From the NCBI RefSeq assembly GCF_900111745.1, contig NZ_FOIJ01000002.1, forward strand, positions 682,001-746,000: a DNA stretch of 64,000 bases, in the 5' to 3' direction. Position 1 is the first letter of the stretch. Every line of letters starts with the position of its first letter. The position numbers and the translations under genes were made by a program. The notes under the pieces are model-generated. The model saw nothing but the letters and a program-made list of their open reading frames with translations, did not search any database and was not told the origin of the DNA. Below are positions 58,347 to 64,000 of this stretch, in pieces. Source of the DNA: Stigmatella erecta. Its GTDB lineage: Bacteria > Myxococcota > Myxococcia > Myxococcales > Myxococcaceae.

Positions 58347-59528
58347 TCAGAACATGTCCGGCATGGCGGGCGGCGGACTGGAGAACACCGCAGCCGCCTG
58401 GCGTACGGAGGCATCATCCGCCGAGAGCAATCCCACCGAGCGCAGTGCCTCCGGCGGCAGGAAGCCCGAGTAGAGCGGCGCGAGCGTCCGGACATTCAAC
58501 CGCAGCCGTCCCTCGCCTCCCCGCTCCACCCGGCCCTGCCCGCCCGAGACGTGGAGCACGAAGCGCCCCTGGTTCCCGGCGAAGAGCTCGTCCTCCACCT
58601 CCAGGTGCAGGGACGCGGAGAGGCCTTCGGGATACCCACGTGCCTCCAGGGCCCCCGGGACATCCAGGATCCTCAGCATCCAATGGTAGAGCAGCTTCAC
58701 CTGGTACGTCTGCTCCGGGAGCAGGAGGAGCCACGGCTCCGCGGCCCCGCCCGTCCACACGGCCTCCAGGGCCAGCGACTTGTGGTCGCCCAGGAAGCTC
58801 AGCAGCCGCCGCGCCGCCTCGGGGGTGAGGGCCACGAAGTCCGTGACCATCAGCTCCTGCTTGTATTCCACCTTGCGCCGGCGCACGACGTAGACATAGC
58901 CCTCCACGCCCTGGGCCCCCTCGACGAGAAAACCGTAGGCGGTCTCGTTGCGCGGACTGTGGACCCGGTTCCAGATGTGGGGCACGCGGTCGAGATACCC
59001 GTGCCGTGAGGCCGCATGGCGGCGGTAGACGTCCTTCAGCGCCGCCTGATCCGCCTCCGTCACCGGCCGCAGTGCCAGGGTCCGCTCGCGGACCGTGAGC
59101 CCTTCCACCTGCACGCGAATCTCGTACCGGGAGCCCGCAGGCTCGTAGCCCACGCGCCGGTAGAGGGGCTGGGTGGACGGAAAGAGCACGGAGAGCGCCA
59201 TGCCCGCCTCCCGCTGCTCCTGGAGGAGCTGGCGCATGAACTGGGTGGCCGCGCCCCGGCCTCGCGCATGGGGGGCCACGCCCACCGCGCCCACGCCCGC
59301 CATGGAGACCCGGCGCCCGCCGTACCACTGGCCCATGGGAATGGGCAGCGCCATGGCCACCACCTGCCCGTTCTCGCGCAGCACCCGGAAGTTCTCCGGG
59401 CCGGCCTTGTCCAGGAACCCGGCCGCATCCGGAAGAGGGAACGCGAACGCCTGCGCCTCGATGTTGACCATCGCTTCGCGCTCTTCCGGCCCTGCGGGGG
59501 GGCCAAACCGAGGCCTGTCCGTCACCAT
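58347..59528 (-). CDS. GNAT-family acetyltransferase, Eis-like
   Basis: A 393-aa protein in the three-part Eis layout: an N-terminal GNAT domain with the CoA-binding loop VAPHARGRGAATQFM (the R-G-x-G-A motif), a second GNAT-like domain (~160-280) and a C-terminal SCP2-like sterol-carrier fold ending SPPPAMPDMF. Eis enzymes N-acetylate amines such as aminoglycosides or lysine side chains; this function is possible but not shown. GAGG 5 nt before ATG 59528. Lies 27 nt upstream of the WGR gene and may share its transcript. Confidence 0.85.
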   Translation of the reverse strand: MVTDRPRFGPPAGPEEREAMVNIEAQAFAFPLPDAAGFLDKAGPENFRVLRENGQVVAMALPIPMGQWYGGRRVSMAGVGAVGVAPHARGRGAATQFMRQLLQEQREAGMALSVLFPSTQPLYRRVGYEPAGSRYEIRVQVEGLTVRERTLALRPVTEADQAALKDVYRRHAASRHGYLDRVPHIWNRVHSPRNETAYGFLVEGAQGVEGYVYVVRRRKVEYKQELMVTDFVALTPEAARRLLSFLGDHKSLALEAVWTGGAAEPWLLLLPEQTYQVKLLYHWMLRILDVPGALEARGYPEGLSASLHLEVEDELFAGNQGRFVLHVSGGQGRVERGGEGRLRLNVRTLAPLYSGFLPPEALRSVGLLSADDASVRQAAAVFSSPPPAMPDMF

Positions 59529-59575
59529 GAGTCCTCTGCTTTCGGATGAACCCTCGATAGTATTCCAAACCAACC

Positions 59576-60478
59576 GTGAACCTGTCCTGTCAATCCTGCG
59601 GCGCCCAGCTCGTGGTGGAAGCGGCGCTGCGCACCGCCACGTGCCCTTACTGCGCGGCCCCCACGGTGGTGGAGCGCCCTCCCACGCGGGACCAGCCCCA
59701 GCCCACGTTCGCGCTCGGGTTCGTGCAGCGTCCCGAGCGGGCCCGGGAGCTGGCGCGGGAGAACCTCCTGCGGCGCAGCTTCTGGGCTCCCGCCAGCGTC
59801 CGCAACGCCTCGGTCGAGGCCCTGCGCGGCATCTACGTCCCCGCCTACCTCTACAGCGTGCTGGTGCGCTCCGAGTACGCCGCGTCCATCGGCGAGAACT
59901 ACACCGAGACGGAGACGTACACGGCGACGGAGAACGGCCGGCAAGTCACCCGCACCCGGCAAGTCACCCGCACCGAGTGGCGCCCGCTTCAGGGCCGGCA
60001 CGCGGAGTACGTGCAGGAGGTGCTCGTCACGGCCTCCTCGGGCCTGGACAACACCGAGCTGCAATCCCTGGAGCCGTTCGATCTGCGGCAGCTGCGGCGC
60101 TACGACGATGCGATCATCTCGGGCTGGATCGCCGAGGAACCCTCGCTCTCCCAGGACCAGTGTCTGGCGCTGGCGCGGCGGGAAGTGCACGGCCACATGA
60201 AGAAGCGGCTCGCGGCCTTCATGCCTGGCGACAGCCACCGGGAGCTGACGTTCTCGACCCAGCTCCACAACGAGGCGCTGTCGCTCTGCCTGGTGCCCGT
60301 CTGGGTCCTGGCGCTGCGCCACGACCCACAGGCCCCCCCGCTGCGCTTCCTCGTCAACGGCCAGACGGGCGCCGTCCACGGCAAGGTGCCCGTCTCCTGG
60401 GTGAAGGTCCTCCTCGCGGTGCTGCTGGCCCTCCTGGTGCTGGGTGTCCTGATACTCCTCTTCTCGAAGTCGAAGTGA
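59576..60478 (+). CDS. zinc-ribbon membrane protein (paralog 1)
   Basis: A 300-aa protein starting at GTG. The N-terminus carries a zinc ribbon (CQSCGAQL and CPYCAAP). The middle (~70-245) is an alpha/beta domain with a Thr/Glu-rich loop (TETETYTATENGRQVTRTR) and no known catalytic motif. It ends with one membrane helix (VLLAVLLALLVLGVLILL) preceded by VNGQTGAVHGKVPVSWVKV. The next gene encodes a related protein. Likely a membrane-anchored metal-binding protein; function unknown. Confidence 0.82.
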   Translation: MNLSCQSCGAQLVVEAALRTATCPYCAAPTVVERPPTRDQPQPTFALGFVQRPERARELARENLLRRSFWAPASVRNASVEALRGIYVPAYLYSVLVRSEYAASIGENYTETETYTATENGRQVTRTRQVTRTEWRPLQGRHAEYVQEVLVTASSGLDNTELQSLEPFDLRQLRRYDDAIISGWIAEEPSLSQDQCLALARREVHGHMKKRLAAFMPGDSHRELTFSTQLHNEALSLCLVPVWVLALRHDPQAPPLRFLVNGQTGAVHGKVPVSWVKVLLAVLLALLVLGVLILLFSKSK

Positions 60479-60482
60479 GCGC

Positions 60483-61448
60483 ATGCCTTCCCTCGAGTCC
60501 TCCGAGTCCTCGTGCAGGCGCTGCCACAGCGCGCTGGAAGCAGAAGATCTCCGCTGCACCGTCTGTGCCCTCCCCACGCCCGAGCGGGAACGCGGCTCGG
60601 CGGAGCGGGTCAAGGCGCGCATCACCCGCTGCGGCACCTGTGGGGCCGCGGTCGCGTACTCCGTGGAGGCCCAGGCGCCCCGGTGCGCGTACTGCACCTC
60701 GGTCATGCACACCGAGCTCCAGGCGGACCCGGTGGACCAGGCCAGCCACTTCGTCCCCTTCACCGTCGATCCGCCAGCGGCCCAGCAGGCCCTGCGGGCC
60801 TTCCTGGGCAAGGGCGGCTTCTTCCGCCCCTCGGATCTGGCGAGCACTTCGGCCATCGACTCCTTGAAGCCGCTGTGGTGGCCCGCCTGGGTGTTCGATG
60901 CCGAGGCCGGGGTGACCTGGACGGCCGACACCCCTCAAGGCGCACGGCGCAGCGAGTGGGCGCCCCATGCCGGCGAGTCCCAGCTCGACCTCCGCGGCAT
61001 CCTGGTCTCCGCCTCCCGGGGGCTGACGTCGAGGGAGACCGCCTGGCTGGCCACCGCGTACCGCATCGCCCAGGCCGCCCCCAGTCCGCAGGGGCCTGGC
61101 GATGCGCAGGTGGAGCTCTTCGACGTCACCCGCTCGGGGGCGCGCGCGCAGATCCTCGCCGCGATCCAGGACCAGGCGCGCGCGCACATCGAGCAGACGG
61201 AGCTCACCGGCCGCCGCCACCGCAACCTGAACGTCGCGGTGGTGCTGTCCGGGCTGAAGACCCGCCACCTCGCGCTGCCCGCCTACGTGCTCGCCTACCG
61301 CTACCGCCACAAGCTCTACCGGGTCGTGGTGAACGGTCAGGAGGCCACGTGCGTTCTCGGGGACAGGCCCGTCTCGTGGGTGAAGGTGATGCTCGTTGCT
61401 CTCGCCGTGCTGGGGCTGCTGGCGCTGGGGGGGTTCCTGCTCTCCTGA
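60483..61448 (+). CDS. zinc-ribbon membrane protein (paralog 2)
   Basis: A 321-aa protein 4 nt after its paralog. It has an extra N-terminal Cys pair set (CRRCHS and CTVCALP) and a second zinc ribbon (CGTCGAAV and CAYCTSV), so it may bind two zinc ions. The middle shares order and length with paralog 1 (LRGILVSASRGL versus EVLVTASSGL), and the C-terminus repeats the V-N-G-Q...PVSWVKV-helix ending. Divergence is high, so the duplication is old. Probably one operon; likely a heteromer (inference). Confidence 0.82.
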   Translation: MPSLESSESSCRRCHSALEAEDLRCTVCALPTPERERGSAERVKARITRCGTCGAAVAYSVEAQAPRCAYCTSVMHTELQADPVDQASHFVPFTVDPPAAQQALRAFLGKGGFFRPSDLASTSAIDSLKPLWWPAWVFDAEAGVTWTADTPQGARRSEWAPHAGESQLDLRGILVSASRGLTSRETAWLATAYRIAQAAPSPQGPGDAQVELFDVTRSGARAQILAAIQDQARAHIEQTELTGRRHRNLNVAVVLSGLKTRHLALPAYVLAYRYRHKLYRVVVNGQEATCVLGDRPVSWVKVMLVALAVLGLLALGGFLLS

Positions 61449-61456
61449 GGCGGGCG

Positions 61457-62989
61457 TCAGCCCCGCCGCTCGTCGCGGGTCGCGATGATGTGCCGGTAGG
61501 GCACCACGCGGATGAGCTCATCCAGGGTGGTCAGCCCCGCGGCGATCTTCTCCAGGGCGTCATCGACCATCGTCTTGAAGAAGTGCTCCCGCGCGTACTT
61601 GCGGATCTGCGCGTTGTGGGCGCCCGCGACGATGAGATCCTGCATGCCCGGGTCCACCAGGAGCAGCTCGAAGATGCCCACCCGGCTGCGGTAGCCCGTG
61701 TGATGGCAGTGGGCACACCCCCGCCCCTTGCGTGGCTGGATGCCGTCCAGCAGGGACCCGAAGAGCACCTTCTGCTCCTCGGTGGGCACATCCTCCTCCG
61801 AGCACTTCTCGCAGACGCGGCGGGCCAGGCGCTGCGCCAGGACGGCCAGCAACGCATCCGCGATGTCCGTGTTGTCCAGCTCCAGGCCCCGCAGGCGCCC
61901 GATGGCCCCCACCGCGTCCGCGGTGTGCAGCGTGCCCAGCACGAGGTGGCCCGTGCGGGCCGCGTTGAGGGCGGTGCTGCCCGTCTCCAGGTCACGCACC
62001 TCGCCCACCAGGAGCACGTTCGGATCCTGCCGCAGCAGGGCGCGCAGCAGGGTGGCGTAGGACATCTGCTGGCTGACCTGCTTCTGGTTGACCTTGGGGA
62101 CGTAGTACTCGATGGGGTCCTCGGCGGTGATGATCTTCCGCCGGCCGTCGTTGAGCTGCGCCAGGGCCGAGTACAGCGTCGTCGTCTTGCCGCTGCCCGT
62201 GGGCCCCGTCACGAGTACGAGCCCCTCGGGGTTGACGAGCAGTTGCAGGAAAACGCGCTGCATCTCCGCGTTCATCCCGAGCTTGGAGACCGGGACGAGC
62301 CCCGCGTCCGAGTCGAGGATGCGGATGACGACGTCCTCGCCCGTGGGGCTCGGCACCACGCTCACGCGGTAGTCGATGGTCTTCCGGTCATCCAGACCCC
62401 GGTCGATGACGGCACGGATGCGGCCGTCCTGGGGCTTGCGGCGCTCGGTGATGTCCATCTCCGCGAGGATCTTGATGCGGCTGACCACCTCGTGGACCGT
62501 CTCCGGATCCATGTCCGTGTACATCTGGTGGAGGATGCCGTCGATGCGCAGGCGCAGGTCCACATCCCCCGGGTAGCTCTCGATGTGGATGTCCGAGGCC
62601 TTCTTGTCCACCGCCAGGGCGAGGATGTGGTTGACGAGCTCCACCGCGGACGGCTGGGACTTGGAGGGCGGAACGGGACGGATGACGACGTTCGCCAGCA
62701 CGCGGGGCCCGGCGCCGAAGCCCGCCTCCAGGGCGGAGTCGATCTCGTAGCGGTTGAGCCGCACCGGCTGGATGGGCCGCTCCAGCAAGTCTCCAATCTG
62801 CTGGAGCAGGTGCACGGCGTCCGGCTTCACCATGCCCACCGTCACCGGGGCGTTGGGCTTCTCGGGATCCACCTTGCCCAGCACCACCACCAGGTGGCGG
62901 CGGCAGAAGGGCTCGGGAAGCAGCCGCAGGGAGTTGCGATCCAGCTGAAACTGGGAGAGCTCGGCGAAGCCGTCGGGGCCGTTCGGCAT
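61457..62989 (-). CDS. GspE/PilB-family secretion or pilus ATPase
   Basis: A 510-aa ATPase. The N-terminal MshEN-like domain (1-100) is followed by Walker A GPTGSGKTT near residues 262-270, the Asp box EDPIEYYVPKVNQ, Walker B LLVGEVRDLETG, the His box GHLVLGTLHT and a C-terminal tetra-Cys zinc site (CEKC and CAHCHHTG). It powers type II secretion, type IV pili or a related assembly system; no pilin, secretin or platform gene is adjacent. ATG 62989 opens the MshEN domain; an upstream ATG at 63046 would overlap the ceramidase gene. Confidence 0.9.
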   Translation of the reverse strand: MPNGPDGFAELSQFQLDRNSLRLLPEPFCRRHLVVVLGKVDPEKPNAPVTVGMVKPDAVHLLQQIGDLLERPIQPVRLNRYEIDSALEAGFGAGPRVLANVVIRPVPPSKSQPSAVELVNHILALAVDKKASDIHIESYPGDVDLRLRIDGILHQMYTDMDPETVHEVVSRIKILAEMDITERRKPQDGRIRAVIDRGLDDRKTIDYRVSVVPSPTGEDVVIRILDSDAGLVPVSKLGMNAEMQRVFLQLLVNPEGLVLVTGPTGSGKTTTLYSALAQLNDGRRKIITAEDPIEYYVPKVNQKQVSQQMSYATLLRALLRQDPNVLLVGEVRDLETGSTALNAARTGHLVLGTLHTADAVGAIGRLRGLELDNTDIADALLAVLAQRLARRVCEKCSEEDVPTEEQKVLFGSLLDGIQPRKGRGCAHCHHTGYRSRVGIFELLLVDPGMQDLIVAGAHNAQIRKYAREHFFKTMVDDALEKIAAGLTTLDELIRVVPYRHIIATRDERRG

Positions 62990-62993
62990 GGGG

Positions 62994-64000
62994 TTACTGA
63001 ACGGTAAACTCTCGGGAGTAGCCCGTATAGGGGCGAATGGCCCCATCCCAGCCGGACTTCCAGTCCCCGTCGTGCCGGATGCGGTACGTGCCGGGAAGCG
63101 CCGTGGCGGGGATCGTCCACTCGGTGGTGACGTGCGAGCAGGCCAGCGTGGGCACGCAGTTGTTGCGCTCCCAGTGGTACTTCGTCTCCCAGTCCCAGTC
63201 GTACGCCACGGGGAGCCACGCCGAGCCCGACTTGCGCTGCACCTGGAGGAAGGAGCCCTGCCGCCGCAGGTTGTTCTTCGGGTGGGCTCCCCAGAACTTC
63301 ACGCTCACCGTCTGGCCCCGCGTGTACGCGGCATTCGCCTGGGTCACGACGCTGCCGAACTCCACCCACAGCAGCTTGTCGTCGAACACCACCCCGGTCT
63401 GCAGGGTCGTCTGCTCGTTCCGCAGATCCCGGGGGGTGGGGCCCGGGGGCACCGGGGCGCTCAGGCGCAGGGCCTCCGCCAGGCGCTCCGTCTCCTGCTG
63501 CACCGCAGCCAGCGTCCACGGCCCGAAGTGCGTGGAGGCCCCCTCGTAGTCCTGCTTCGCGTACTCCTCGCGCGTGACCAGGTAGCCCGCGTAGGCGTTC
63601 GACAGCCCGGCGATCACCACCTGATCCACCCCCACGGGCGCGAGCTGCGCCAGGACGGTCTGGCGCAGCCGCCGGCCCGCCATCGTCGTCATCTCGAAGG
63701 GCACCGCCACCAGCGCCAGGTTGCCCAGCGTCACCACCTGCAACGGGAGCACCTCCGGCGTCCACGGGTAGGGCACCATCGTCCCCATCTCCAGCACGAT
63801 GGGCTTCTCCGCCTGACAGGACGTCGTGGTGAGCCCGCAGGCGAACTCGCTCCACACCCCGTGAATCTGCTCACAGGTGGCCCCCTCGCTGCCGAAGCCC
63901 GGCCCATCCTCCGCGCCCGCCAGCATGGAGACGCCAATGGCCGCCTCGCACGTGGTGCGCAGAAGGCCATCCGTGTACTTCGGGGCCACGGTGACTTCGT
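62994..64000 (-). CDS. neutral/alkaline ceramidase, 5'-partial
   Basis: The C-terminal ~335 residues of a neutral ceramidase; the frame continues through the right edge. Family blocks: VPFEMTTMAGRRLRQTV, GLSNAYAGYLVTREEY, QDYEGASTHFGPWTLAAVQQE and the C-terminal Ig-like domain ending SREFTVQ. The active-site half lies outside the window. Neutral ceramidases split ceramide into sphingosine and fatty acid; secreted in bacteria, and myxobacteria make and prey on sphingolipids. Convergent neighbours cannot be judged. Confidence 0.9.
   Translation of the reverse strand, partial: EVTVAPKYTDGLLRTTCEAAIGVSMLAGAEDGPGFGSEGATCEQIHGVWSEFACGLTTTSCQAEKPIVLEMGTMVPYPWTPEVLPLQVVTLGNLALVAVPFEMTTMAGRRLRQTVLAQLAPVGVDQVVIAGLSNAYAGYLVTREEYAKQDYEGASTHFGPWTLAAVQQETERLAEALRLSAPVPPGPTPRDLRNEQTTLQTGVVFDDKLLWVEFGSVVTQANAAYTRGQTVSVKFWGAHPKNNLRRQGSFLQVQRKSGSAWLPVAYDWDWETKYHWERNNCVPTLACSHVTTEWTIPATALPGTYRIRHDGDWKSGWDGAIRPYTGYSREFTVQ

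Overview
The window is about 69% G+C by eye and gene-dense. It carries a DUF2378/TIGR02265-family gene (a family known almost only from Myxococcus relatives), a prkA-yeaH-spoVR operon, a CHAT-TPR protease and many lipoproteins and TPR proteins. Together these point to a chromosomal segment of a fruiting myxobacterium, most likely suborder Cystobacterineae (Stigmatella/Archangium/Cystobacter/Hyalangium type). I saw no tRNA, rRNA, CRISPR array, insertion sequence or phage module.

Layout. 0-5 kb: the 3' part of a very large S41 (C-terminal processing) protease, an outer-membrane barrel candidate, a glycerophosphodiesterase and a TatA-like protein. 5-9.4 kb: an alpha-helical hypothetical, a long Pro/Ala-rich MJ0042 zinc-ribbon membrane protein and a PhaR-type regulator. 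9.4-12.8 kb: a ParA ATPase and a phasin-like coiled coil on the minus strand, divergent from two overlapping single-domain ArsA/Get3 ATPases. 13-17 kb: a TPR lipoprotein, a Ste24-like M48 protease, and a minus-strand pair that looks like a type III secretion translocator with its SycD-type chaperone but has no secretion genes nearby. 17-20.3 kb: ruvX, a beta-propeller protein and a GT39-type glycosyltransferase. 20.7-25.4 kb: prkA-yeaH-spoVR, the stress/sporulation-linked kinase operon.

25.4-33.3 kb: a small hypothetical, an M23 cell-wall peptidase, the DUF2378 protein, glycogen phosphorylase, an M3 oligopeptidase and a VOC protein. 33.4-40 kb: the most accessory-looking part. A secreted or periplasmic TPR-CHAT protein is convergent with a three-gene operon encoding a 7-cysteine secreted mini-protein, a 638-aa protein resembling zinc-dependent phospholipase C relatives, and an Ig-like protein. 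40-43.7 kb: a RibD-type reductase and a complete polar amino acid ABC importer. 43.9-49.7 kb: TerB-like, a 541-aa conserved hypothetical and dnaE.

49.9-64 kb: a membrane alkaline-phosphatase-superfamily enzyme, a Spy/CpxP-like protein, an M14 carboxypeptidase, a low-GC cysteine-repeat lipoprotein coupled to a TPR protein, a solute-binding-type protein, a lipoprotein, a WGR protein, an Eis-like acetyltransferase, two tandem zinc-ribbon membrane paralogs, a PilB/GspE-like ATPase and the C-terminal part of a neutral ceramidase that runs off the window.

Most genes are housekeeping or envelope functions. The coherent modules are prkA-yeaH-spoVR, the ABC importer, the PhaR/ParA/phasin/ArsA group, the translocator-chaperone pair and the Cys-rich peptide operon. 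The last three are the best candidates for undescribed biology. Domain assignments are from recalled family motifs; no database search was run.
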